From Progne subis subis (taxonomy: Eukaryota > Chordata > Aves > Passeriformes > Hirundinidae), in contig JAKJHU010000036.1 of the NCBI GenBank assembly GCA_022316685.1, positions 4,227,036 to 4,291,035 of the forward strand: a stretch of DNA of 64,000 nt, read 5' to 3'. Below the pieces are notes generated by a model. It saw only the letters and a list, made by a program, of their open reading frames with translations, did not search any database and was not told the origin of the DNA. Shown one piece after another: positions 1 to 22,730 of this stretch; positions within the stretch are counted from its first letter, which is position 1; the number at the start of each line of letters is the position of its first letter. A program made the translations under genes and the position numbers.

Positions 1-3000
1 CAGTTTTTCTATGAATTATATATCTGTTTTCTTGTTTTGTATATAGATATTTTAAGTGCTTGAAAGTGGTGCTCTCTGTGGCCATCAACTACTTTCAGCT
101 CATAAATGTGTATAGGAAAAGTCTTGACAGTGTCACTTAAGGGACTGAAATAAGATTACTGGTGTAAATATTATTATTTTTTTTTTTTAAGTTTGAATCA
201 TATAAGACCTAAATTGGACCACAAATCATTGATACAGCCAGGTATGAAATGGTTAGTCAGGGTCTGTGGTCATTATAGAACTTTGCAGCTTCAACCTCAA
301 CCTACAATAGTAGTGAAGCCTGTTACCTGTCTTAGCACCCACTGTGGAAATGCATGGATTAATGCAGCTGTGGAGACACCTGTGCCTACATGCTGAATTA
401 TGGATATATCTTCTAGTATTTTGTTGAGAAGGAAGGATTGGGCCCTATGGGCCTCACATAACTGCAGAATATATCTTGCTTTGCTCAATAAATGTTAGTA
501 AAGACAGTACATAAAACCAGAGATGTTTCTTGTCTTCGCTTGGCTAGAGGAGACTGCAAAGGATGAAATTCACTTGCCAAACTTCTGACATACTTGATAT
601 AAAAATATTAAGTTCCCTACTGTGTCTTCCATACTTGAGGTATGTCTACATCAGTATTAAATGAATTACACTTGTGAAGTGTCTCTTACATCCTCCTGAC
701 AACCAGGGGACAGTTGGACTGTTAGTCAGACATGGGTATAACTGCTGTAGAATATCTTAGCTGAACAGAGGAAAGCTCATGGTGTGCTCCTAGTGTACAT
801 CACAGGGTTTCTGGAAAGGGTTTGCTGTTGTATTTGGCAGCTTTTTTTTTTTTTTAAAAAAACCTATTCAGGTACTTAAAAGCAATATTCTAAATCTTTG
901 ATGTGGAGGGGTTTTTTCATGCGTCTTTGGTTTTCTCTTAATGCTGAGATCAGGACACATTTCTAGTCAAATGTAAGTATTGACATAAAGCAGTAATGAT
1001 TCATATTTTAGACTTCTCCAGAGAGATATTGAAGGTACTGAGGAAGCAAAGGTAGAAGGAAAATACCTAAAATTTGTTGCAGTGCTGACAATCTCCCTCC
1101 AAAGGTGATGGGTTTTCCACATCTGCCATACAAATAATCTGGGTTCTCTAGGAGAAAAAGTAGAATGTAAATCCTATAAATACACCTAGAGAGATTCAGA
1201 CTACAGCCAGGAGGTTTCTGAGTATTTAACTTATGACTGGAATTTTTTAAAAAACCTGATGTCAGTTTAATGCTCTGTGCAAATACCTTAAAATCCAAAG
1301 GGCTATGCTAGGAATTATTTCATCCTATGATTACTTTTTAGCTCTCCACTTGTACCCTAGAGTCATATTTTATTTTCTAGTTGCACACAGGTTGGAGTGA
1401 ATTTTCTGGGGCAGGCTTAGCAAGGATACAGCCTTGCTAGCAGCACTGACCTGCAGTCTATCTTCCAAGTCACAAGCCTGGAGAGCACTGTGCCACTCTA
1501 TCCTTCCTCTTCCCTTCAGTTTTTGAAACCGCATCAGTCTTACACAAACAACATTTTCATGTTGGAAATAGATGTCTCTGTAGCCTGTTAAGCCCAGTCT
1601 TTGAGTCAACCCATTCTAGGAGTAAGGTCTAGACTGAAGTAACCTTTTTTCCCTTTCTGATTTCAAAACGTCATAGTTTTGTACACAGGGATCCTATTAA
1701 GTTCTGTTGTGTAGCTTTACCTGCATGGTAAGAGTTGATGTAAATAGCAGCGAGAATTCATGAATTTGATATATCAGCAGTCAGCCTTGATCCCAAAGCT
1801 GTTAAATATTGTATACTATCTGCTGGCATCTTGTCTTCATTCAGGTGATGTCCACTTAAAGAATAAATCACCAGCAAAGATACCACCAGAATGATTTTTA
1901 CTGAAGTAATATGTAAAAGTGAGAGCTGACAAAATTTGATGGATATAACAATGACTGAATGTTACAAGTGTAATACCATGTGCTAACTGCAGGGTCAGTG
2001 TTCCTGTTTCCAGGACTACATGGACCAATCCTCAGCATGTCACCCTGTGCCTGGGTGGGTTTTCAGGTTGGAAAAGGAGGTCGCAGCCTAGGTCTTTGCC
2101 TCCTTTGGAGCCTGAACCAGACTACCACTAGTTTGGGCAAGGAGCTGTGTGCATCAGGCGCTCACCTGACGTAATCTATCAGAGATAGCAGTACAAAGCA
2201 ATATAGGGGCAATAGCTTACACTTCAGCGAATCTTACCGAGTGATTATGCCCATGCAACACGGATAATGGCCAAACCCCAGCATTCACCACTTGGGCTGT
2301 TTCTGATTCATGTATTTTGGACTGGTTTCATACACTCAGGTTCTGTCTGTTTTAGTCAGTTAAACAGCACCAAGCTAAGTGCCAGGCCTTAGCACTTCAA
2401 CATGATCCTTTGTGCTGCTAAGTAATTAAGTAGCCCCTGGTACAGTTTTGGATCATGCTGACAGGCAGTTTTGCAAATAGTTCTTGAGTATGATTTGAGA
2501 GGGATTTTTGCAAAACAGATAGGCAGTATGTCAAGAAAAGTGAGTATTTTCATAGTTTGACATCTTGCCTTATTGCCTCCATTGCAAGTTTTGGCATTAA
2601 TGTAGAATAGATTTCATGACTTTCTGTTGTGATTTTCATCTTTGCTTATGCAAACATTGCAGGACAAGCTCACAAAAGCAATAGATTCTTCTGTGTCAGC
2701 TTTATCTATTGGCTGACATAGAAGATGTTTTTTTGCTCTAAAGAAGAGTAAGGGAAGAAAAAGAACCCCCAAAACAATGTTAGGTTGGAAACCAATGTCT
2801 TTTTTTGTGTAATTGGGAAACCTTAACAAGGCACAATGTTGAAATCCCTTCAGACAAACAGCTTCAGAGTTGTTTGACAAAGTTGGAATGTTAAATAGTT
2901 CTGTCATTTATACTGTTTAGATTTGTGGATAATTTAGTATTAGCTCTTCATCTTCAAGAACATGAGAACATGTCAGAATTCATTAAATTTGTATAAACTA

Positions 3001-3951
3001 CACCACTCTGTGCCTATATCTTATGCAAATTAAATTGATCTCTGAAATGGGAGAGAAACTCCTGCATCTCTGTCTGTTTTACAAAAACAGGATTATCATG
3101 CACAGTTATCATTCGTTTGGAATGCATATCTTTGAATATGCTCAGCCTGCAAAGAATATTAAAAGGATGCTGCGACTGGTTTTCCAAAAGAATACAAATA
3201 CACAAAGGCTTTCCTAAATGATATACTGTTCTAAAAACTTAATAATTTTGCTCTAGAAAAAAAATTACATGTTTGAAATTAATTGAGTCATTAATTTATT
3301 TCTCTTTGTTTTTTGCCTGTCCACAGTGGTACAGTTTTGCTAGAGGATTCTAAGACTGAAACATAGTCTAATTTCTTTCTAAAAAAGAATATTAACTTTA
3401 GATACAAGCCCTTCAGCTTTGCCTGCAATGATCCAAATTCTAGGCACAGATTTGCTAAAAGACATTGAGAATTAAACAGCATGCAGGACAAGATTGTGAC
3501 TGTACTTGTGCATGTCTCTCTGCTTTTCCCACATTTGCAGGGCTAGTATAGCCTACAGCAATATGGAATATATAATAGTGCTAGAAAAAATGATACACCT
3601 ACTGCATTTATTTACTTGTAGCTTCTAAGCAATTCTCAGAGCAGATCTGTTGCAGCTGCAAGAGCATTTGTCATGCAAAAGGGAGATGTTCTTTTGGACA
3701 GTTGAAATCTGTATTGTACAGTGTGGTGGTGGATTATATGTTCCATACTAGTACTTGCCTTCACACTGTCACATAAATTATATTGCAAGATTTAAGTACT
3801 GTCATTGTCATTCTTAAAAATTTACAGGTCTTTCATGAATGCAAAATTTAGGATCAAATAACATATAGCTTGCTTTAGAACCTGAGCTTTAAATTTCTAA
3901 AATCTTCTTTTTTTTTTTTATTTTTTTAATTTTCAATCTTTAACCTTTTAG
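1..3951 (+). other. COL9A1: COL9A1 intron (partial), no recognised exon
   Basis: AT-rich intronic DNA leading to the first exon seen at 3952, with T runs at about 178-188 and 842-854. I searched for Gly-X-Y exons and for an acceptor followed by GGN codons and saw none. Short ORFs here have no recognisable product. The acceptor at the end is TTTTAG preceded by a T-rich tract. Confidence 0.7.
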
Positions 3952-14867
<10,916 letters not shown>

Positions 14868-15096
14868 GAGCGCCACCGTGTCGGCATCCATTCACATCCT
14901 GCACAGACAGCTGAGGACAACATAACGAACGACAGAGAAATGCACACATGGATAAACCTTTCAACCGAGGTTTCAGTAAGGTAATAACACAGTGGTTGTA
15001 CATTCTTCCAAAAGGAGTACTTAGCAACACAAGCTGGAACAATGGTGCTTACAGAAACACACAGGCGATGCCTTCTGCCTTCTCCTTTTGGGAGGA

Positions 15097-15102
15097 AATA
15101 AA
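15097..15102 (+). terminator. COL9A1: Poly(A) signal AATAAA, COL9A1 (first candidate)
   Basis: AATAAA 230 bp after the stop, followed by a GT/T-rich stretch that could serve as the downstream element. Confidence 0.6.
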
Positions 15103-15136
15103 AGGTGCTTGTCTATTTTTATTTTTGATTTTGTTT

Positions 15137-15142
15137 AATAAA
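15137..15142 (+). terminator. COL9A1: Poly(A) signal AATAAA, COL9A1 (second candidate)
   Basis: AATAAA followed by GAGTTTCTGTGATTTTTCC, a T/GT-rich downstream context. Perhaps the strongest candidate on context. Confidence 0.6.
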
Positions 15143-15219
15143 GAGTTTCTGTGATTTTTCCTCCTCCCCTACTGAATTCCTATGTAAGATGTACAGTGAA
15201 GTAACATCTTCAGTCATCA

Positions 15220-15225
15220 AATAAA
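15220..15225 (+). terminator. COL9A1: Poly(A) signal AATAAA, COL9A1 (third candidate)
   Basis: AATAAA in a CATCAAATAAAAAGG context; a fourth hexamer lies at 15275-15280. Confidence 0.4.
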
Positions 15226-15300
15226 AAGGATAGTTTTATTTACTGCAGCTGTAGATATTCTTTCATACTTATAAAATAAATTCTAGCACATATCCTTCAT

Positions 15301-17529
15301 GCACAGTCACTTCATTGTACATATTCTGCCTTGCACAGAATATGCTAAACCTCCTTCAGCTCTTCAGTTCAGTCCCAGAAACCCACGTGGGAGGCTCTTA
15401 TGAAAACCTGCCACCCCTGGCACTGTTTACGCTGCCAATACCTGTAAAGGTACAATCACGTGTTGCCATGAATAACCCCTGAGGAATAACCTCTTAATTT
15501 TTTACTCCAATTTGTGTTGCATTTGTAATTCCAGATGAACGCTATTGCAGCTTGCCTTGTTATAGGTGACATTAAAATGAAGGGCCAGTAGCCACTGTCA
15601 ACAGAATTTTAAGTCCTAGAAGTATGTTACCTATAAATGATTAAAAATCCCCAAATTAATAAATATATATTTTTTTTAATGTATGGTTGCATTCAGTATT
15701 GATAGCCAGAGCAGCCAGAAGGAACCATTAGATGGCCTAAGCTGACTTTTTTAGATTCTCAGGTTTTAGCAGAAAATAAATTCTCTGTATAAATTGAACT
15801 ATTTGTGGTTTGACTTTACCTCTCTGAAGTTTATTCTCTCCAAGACAATAATGAAACCACCTTATGACGTTTCCTTTTGTTTCATTATCAGACATCCAAA
15901 TTTTCCAATACAAGCTTTGGCGCACTTGTGTTAAGCACAGATTTTGCTCCTAGCCCTTAACTGTCTGATCATTTTCCAAACACTTGGTTTGATGCCATGT
16001 AACAGCAGAGAGAAATAACAAGATCCATGGAGCTCTGCATTTTGCATGTAACATGCAAGATAACACTTAAGGGAAAAATATTGGTATTATGCATGCTCTA
16101 AAAGCAATTATTGCAAAAAATACCAAACCATATCTTATTTCCTACATGAAAACTACAAGAAGTCAGTAAAATCAGCAAGTGTAAATAACTTCCTTCCTGA
16201 GGAACAAATCCAGAAGATTCCACACAAGGTGAGTGGCTTGGGAACACATCAAGTGGTTTTCAAAAGTTTTTGAATTAGGTCAGTTTTTACTGACTTGGGG
16301 CAGAGTCCTCAAAAGTACTCCTTAGGTAGTAGAACAAATAAAACACTAGTAAAAAACCCTGTTGTTTCACCAGCAAACTTTTATTCTGACTATAAAGTGT
16401 GTAAAACTCTTGAAAAGAAAAAATCTCACCTGATAACAGAATGAAAATATTGTTTTCTGTATGTACTGCATAAACTTATGAATTAAAAGAAGCAAACACC
16501 CCCCCCCCCCCCCCCCCCCCCCCTCCAAATTGAAATACAATTGTGAAGTGCTTTAGAAAATATAGTCTGAAAAATGCATAAAATTCCACAATGGAAGGAA
16601 ACTCACATAGGAGCAAAAATATTCATATGCAAAACCCAAAGAAGAATTATTACAATCAAACAAATTCAACACTGAGAGTCAATTCAATGCAGAATCTTTT
16701 TAAGTGGACATCTTAAGACTGTGATAAATTTTCTGCCTTCAAGCTGACTCACAAGTTTTAACTTAAAGAAATGAAGAAAAAATCCTCAGGCCTATTGTAA
16801 GTCCTTATGGGATGCATTGATTAATCTAATTCTCAATTCTAAATCTTACACTAGAATGGAAAAGAGACAAATGGTTGACTGTGCACCACAGCATACCAGA
16901 GATGTGATTTTTAGTAACAGCACATTCAAGTAAAATAGACATTTGGAAGATAAAGACAGGATTATGAATTTAAAATAAAGATGTATCGACTATGGTGATA
17001 CAGGAAAAAGAATTAAAAATAAATTTAGAAGACAAAGTGCAAAGAGGATGAGAGGTTTCACAAGCCACTGTCAGTGTGCCACTAATTTTAACCAGATACT
17101 CCTGATATCTCAGTGAAATCCCAAATAAATATCATCTCCTTCAGGTTCAGCATCATAAAATTGAGATTTATTAAACAGAAGACTAGTGAAAATCTTTTAC
17201 CCATCATGATCTCTGTCACCAGTTCTAGTTCTGGAGGTTTAATTGTAGTGTGATATATACGTATTTTAGCTACTCAGTTACTTCAGTATAGGCAGTAATC
17301 CAGAGAAAATCGTAATGATGACAGTTTATAGACTTTTTTAAGCTGGACAAGAACTTTATTGTAATTGAGTCTGACTGTTAACATGGCACTGCCAACAAAT
17401 TTGGTGGCCTTCTGACAGGGTTATAGTGGTGATGGAGGAAGGAAGAGGGAATGACATCATCTCTCTGGACAAGGAATTAGGCACTGTCCTGAACATCATC
17501 TTTGTCTGTAAACTGGAGAGACATCCATT
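15301..17529. other. Intergenic region, no gene recognised
   Basis: AT-rich DNA between the two collagen genes. It contains the (C)25 tract at 16499-16523. On the - strand, AATAAA hexamers occur around 15235, 16380 and 17166, any of which might end a long COL19A1 3' UTR. No coding sequence recognised. Confidence 0.55.
16499..16523. repeat. Poly(C) tract, 25 C
   Basis: Uninterrupted run of 25 C, G-quadruplex-capable on the - strand and i-motif-capable on the + strand. A likely sequencing and assembly weak point. Confidence 0.95.
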
Positions 17530-17860
17530 TGACAGATAGACCTGGGTGGACACCCTAAAAGAGTTGGGGTCTCTGGCTCAATGTCCAAGTGGAGGACAGT
17601 TCCTCAGGGGTCCATGTTGGGACTGGCACTGTTTAATATCTGTGCTGATGCCATGGACCATGGGATCGAGTGCACCCTCAGCAAGTTTGTCAAAGACAAC
17701 AAGCTGTGTCAACAGTTAGTCAACAGCAGTCAACACACTGGGGGGAAGGGATGCCATCCAGAGGGACATGGACAGGCTGGAGAAGTGGGTCTATGGGAAC
17801 CTCATGAGGTTCAGAAAGGCCAAGGTCCTACACATGGGTTGAGGCATTCCTCAGCATCCA
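17530..17860 (+). mobile_element. CR1 LINE reverse-transcriptase fragment (decayed)
   Basis: Translation from about 17594 gives VPQGSMLGLALFN, then GIECTLSKFVKDNKL. This corresponds to the CR1 reverse-transcriptase region VPQGSVLGP...LSKFADDTKL. The catalytic FADD position reads FVKD and the frame breaks afterwards, so it is a dead copy. The downstream nucleotide stretch with GACAGGCTGGAGAAGTGGG also fits CR1. Confidence 0.8.
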
Positions 17861-17899
17861 TCAATCCTGCCTGTCCAGATTCCCTACTTTACAGAGCTT

Positions 17900-18072
17900 T
17901 CCTATCCTCCAGCAGATGAACACTGTCACTCAGCTTGGTGTTGTCTGTAATTGACTGAGGGAGCCCTCAATCCCCTCATCCAGGGTCACTGATAAAGACA
18001 CTGAACAGGACCAACCCCAGTTCTGACCGGAGGCCAGCTGGATTAAAACCATTCACCATCACTCTATTAGCA
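17900..18072 (-). mobile_element. CR1 LINE reverse-transcriptase fragment, opposite orientation
   Basis: The reverse complement reads through the same CR1 region (AACACCAAGCTGAGTGACAG is the DTKLSDS segment), preceded by a decayed 'VF...D' stretch with stops. It lies back to back with the + strand fragment at 17530-17860. Confidence 0.7.
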
Positions 18073-19178
18073 AGTATTCATAACACTGCTGCCAATTACT
18101 GAGCTAAGTGATAGATGTATTATACAGCTATAGATTATATATACATAAAGTTAATATATGAGTTTATATTTAAGTTTTCTGCCTCAAACATCACTGGTTT
18201 CAAGCAACTTAGTATGAACTGCTACCAAAAAATCTTGAATGTTTCACAAAGGTCTCTGCAGCCAAAGAAGCTCTAGAGCAGTATTTGGAGCTCCTAAATG
18301 ATGTATGAAACCAAGGCTAAGGAGGATTACACTTTGTGTCCTTGAATACCTTAGTCATGATCTGAGTTCTCCCAGAGCCAAGCACAGATCTACAAAAAAA
18401 ATTGTTTTCCTTCAAATATGAAAAGTGTCAACAGGTGGTATTTTGAAGGTTACTTGAAGGACAGAAGCAACAATAAACCAAGATTTCCAAGAAACACTGT
18501 TTCAGAGACAACAGTCTTAGTTCATCCTGGCAGAACACAGCAGTTGTGCTCCACATACAAATGCTGCATTTTTGGAAATGTTGTTAAATTGCTTAAATAA
18601 TTGGGTGAAATGTGTTTGCTTGACCTGCTCATCACTGTATTATTTTTTGGCCATGTAACCTCTGCTTCCTTTATATGTAAAAAATGCAGTTGCTGCATCT
18701 CCTCTGCTCATGGGTCACAGGTAGAGAAGAAATATAGATATTTTGTAGGGCAAGTTACTCCTATGAGATTTGTTACAGCTTCAGTTTTATTCCCTCCTTT
18801 CAATTTTTTGTTATTCCTGTTCTGTTTTGCTTGCTGCCTGTGCATTCAAAAGGATGAGTAAACCTAGCAGCTTCAGACAATGAATAAAACAAACTTTCTG
18901 AAGTCACTATGAAATCAGAAGAAAGAAAATCAAATTAGTGGTGAAATTATTACCTATAGTCCTTTAAAATACCATTGGCATTTTTCCTTCTGGGGGAGCT
19001 AGGTAGCAAGAGAAAAATGAAAATTCCTAAAGGTCCCTAAAGTTCAGTGAATCAGTTTCTTGAACAAAAGTGATTATCTCCTACTTGAGCAGGAAGCTTA
19101 TCTGCATTAAGGGAATGTATTAATTTCCATAAATAATATACATATTAAGACCAAGGTTTTGCATTTAGGGTTTGGGGT

Positions 19179-19235
<57 letters not shown>

Positions 19236-22200
19236 TTTATTAATCCCTAAGTTTCACCAGGCCTAGTAAGCACAAGACCGACTTCAGTTTGGGTCAAAAT
19301 CCAACACTCCCAAATTCAGCCAGCCTGCCCAGACTTCTCCCCAGAGCTCACTGCAGTGGCTTTGTGCCTCTCCTTTCTCCTGTTTGCAATTGCATCCTCC
19401 CTCTCATGATTTGACACAGAAGGAAAAGATGATATTTTTGACAGAGCCAGAAACAGAAAGTGTGTGAAATATTTCAATTTCCATCCTGCATCCTGTTTCA
19501 TATATACACGGCTACATAATAATGTAAAAAGTTATTTTTCGTCCACTTAATACATTTCCATTGAACTGAACCATAAATGTTGCAAACCACAAATATAAGG
19601 AAGGAAGGAAATAACCAGTCATCATGTTCTGTGATTCATTCAGTGACAACTGCATATAATTCAGAAATTAAAGAATACAAAAAACCGAGGTGTGTCATTG
19701 AGAATCCTTCAAACATTCTGACTGGAGACAGAATATATTTACATTAAAACTGCAGAAATTAATTAAATGCATTCATGTGTATAGAATATCAGACAAAGAA
19801 AGAAAACAGTTAAAAGACATGTAGACTCCAATCATTTTAACTACAAACTTGTTTTGGTCTAGACTCTGTAATGTTTGTTTGCAATTAATATTTGAAAACC
19901 ATGTTTCCTTACAGTATCCTGAAGCTTGAATTTTCCACTTAAATACCAACCACAACAACTTTAGAGTTAAACTTGTTCTCCATGGCCTACACCCACCTAC
20001 GTGCATAGAGGTGATTTAAACATCCATCCAATACAATTGAATTGTAGTGGACATATCAGATTTCAGGAAAAATTTGCATGACTTGGTATATCCAAGAAAC
20101 TATGAAAAACTCAATAAAAACACACCCCAAACCAGCAATGTTTTGATTTCTGGGTTACTTCTCTTGTTCTAACATCTCACATTAGAGCAGCAGTTCTACT
20201 GCATTAGTAAAATGTAAGATTAGGGACTGGTTTTATGTAGTCTGTTTGGAGAAACAAGTTTATAAAATGCTAATTTAGCCAGTGGGATTTTCACAATACT
20301 TTCATATAAACATTTCAGAAAAAAAAATTGAGTGCACATAGACATGAAAAATAACATTTCACCCTTGTGAAAAATAAGAATATCCAAAATATTTTGTGTG
20401 ATTACCCATTAAAAAAACCCCCACTTATTTAACAAAGCTGTGTATATCTAACATCTGTCATAACCCACAATCATAAAATAATAATCAGTCCTGTTTCATA
20501 TCACAGTGCTCTTTTACCACTGAAACCAAATCCAGTTTAAGGCAAGAATTTTGGCTCTCAAAACCTTGCCTGCTGTTCTCAAAACAGGCTGCACTGCTGC
20601 CCAATTGCACATTGGATGTTGTTGAAGTTTTTACTAACCATAGGTGGGTCCCTCTTCCCCTGGAGACAAACATCATTGCAGGCAACATAAATGATGCCTG
20701 AAAGTGAGATGTCCCACCACAACATATTCTTTTGTAATGTACATAAAACACAATATAATAATAAACACAGTCTTAGCAATATTACCTGACAACAATTATC
20801 CAAGAAAGGCAGTATTTCTGCAAATACTGCCATGAAAAATTAAAGAGATTTGAAGGGAAGAAAATAGAAAAAAGTCAGTCTCAAGAACAAAATCAGAAAC
20901 ACTGACTGCTGTGCTGTGAGAATACACATGGCTGGGTCAGCTCTTGTGCGGCTGGGCGAGTTATGCCTGGGCTGTACTCATTGTACTGAAAGAATGTTTT
21001 GCACTCTGCCATGTGGACAGCAGGAGGTCTGCTGCAGCCTCGGGAAAGCTTTCCCACTTAGCAAGTTTCTGTACTTTCTTTAGACAACTGAGTAGTTCTG
21101 TACATAGCTATTTAAAGAAAATCCCAACAGGTTCTTAACAGGTGATAAAAAACTTGCTGTAAAATATAATAGTCAGACCCTGAACTAGGATAAAGCTTAA
21201 AGGGCTTTTAAGGAAGGTTTAAAACATTTTGTCAAAATTACTTCACTTCTGAGTCTTGTTGCACATAAACAAACCCAAAGCAGAATAAAAGACCTTATGT
21301 TACTGGAAGAAAATAATCCCTCGTGTTTATTTCCTTGTAGTGCTTACTGCAGCATGAACTGCTTAAAACAGACACAAAATTGATAAAGCAAATTGATAAA
21401 GCAAATTGCAAAATAGGTTAGCATCCCCTCTTCCCTCTGTGGCCTCCTGCCCAAAAGCTAAGAAAACATCAGTCTGAAACCGCAAAGAAATTTCAGGGGC
21501 CAAACCTGAAAACCATGCTGACACGTTTCCAGCTACATTCCATTTTCAATTCTAAAACTGCAAAGTAGGAGCAAGCCAGTGTGAATTAAAGTTAAGCTGA
21601 GATTAACTCTGTTCTACCCCAATGAAAAATGTGGCATCTTAAAATAGGTATTGAGATAACCCATATAAAAAATACCCATTTTCTCACATGAGAAAATTAA
21701 AGTGGGCTTTTAGCAAAATAAAAATAATTCAAGAAGATAATTACCAAAGTTACCTGCAAATCAACTGAAAGCATTCAATTACATTTTAGAAAGACCTTTC
21801 TCTTTGAACCTATAAAAAGAAAAAGGCATCTGTAGGAAACATAGATGAAAAAATAAAACTTCTTCAAATATAAAAAGTGTTCTGCTTTCTAGTAAGTTCA
21901 AGTAAATTAAAATACAGCAATTGCATCTGACAGATAACAGATGCTGGGTTTCAGCAAGCTAAAAGCCCCAAAATATACAGATACCACCAATGCAGCGCAA
22001 TGGTCTATGTACAGTCTTCCAGGATGGGGCTGCTTGGGAATCTCTAAGTCACACAAGTACTACCACAAGACAGCACCCTTTTCAATATTGTCACAGAAAA
22101 TGAAGTTCAAAATTAACTTACGAAGTAAAAAAAGTTTGGATTATTACATATATTGGAATTCCTAGAGAAGTAACAAAAAACCCCCAAAAAAACCCCAAAA

Positions 22201-22270
22201 ACCAAAAGAAAGAGAAAATTTTCTTGCAAGATACCTGACCAGCAGTTCCTTTCAGAGAATGGACACCAGT
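18073..22270. other. Intergenic region / possible distal COL19A1 3' UTR
   Basis: AT-rich, with a 49-T tract (19186-19234) and a short 15-bp tandem (about 21378-21410). On the - strand AATAAA occurs near 18787, 19236 and 21324. Human COL19A1 has a long 3' UTR as I recall, so part of this may be transcribed from the - strand. No protein-coding gene recognised. Confidence 0.5.
19186..19234. repeat. Poly(T) tract, 49 T
   Basis: Uninterrupted T run. On the - strand it is a 49-A tract inside the possible COL19A1 3' UTR region. No retroposed body was recognised beside it. Confidence 0.95.
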
Positions 22271-22730
22271 AAGTGGGGCTGTTGCTCCTCTGGTGTCCAT
22301 GTTTAGACACCGAGACGTGTTGGTGTAAGGCTGCACTGTCTGGGCGGGCAGACCCATGGCCCGCACAGCGCTTGGTGCCTCAGTGCTTGGTTTCCAGCTG
22401 CCTCACCATTCCCAGCACTGCCACAGCCTCAGTTCCACAGAGCAAACCAAAACATGCTCCATGGGCACAGCCGTGCTGGAGTGCGAGCAGCTCGTGTTGA
22501 GCTAGGCTCAGGCAGGACCACTTGTCCCAAGTGCACCCTCGCCCCAGCAGGACAGACGCCCGCTGCCCGCAGAGAAGGATGCGCTGGCCTGGAGAAGGGA
22601 CTGCCATTGCCTCCTGAGGAGTGAGGGACGCGAGAAGAACAGGAGGTGTGAGGACTGGGTTTGCCTGTGGGCTTTTGACGCCATTCTCACACGGAACAGA
22701 TAAAACACCCTGACTCCCCAAGGTGTCCAC
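22271..22730. other. GC-rich patch in the intergenic region, function unknown
   Basis: About 460 bp visibly richer in G+C and CpG than the surrounding AT-rich DNA. It lies 2 kb beyond the COL19A1 stop on the gene's downstream side. The - strand has a 162-codon open frame (22380-22868) with no motif I recognise. It could be an unannotated repeat, a regulatory element or an exon of a noncoding RNA. No function is claimed. Confidence 0.4.

Larger units (their letters stand above)
14868..15300 (+). other. COL9A1: COL9A1 3' UTR and polyadenylation region
   Basis: Sequence after TGA with four AATAAA hexamers within about 180 bp. The transcript end is not determined here; any of the four could be used. 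Confidence 0.65.
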
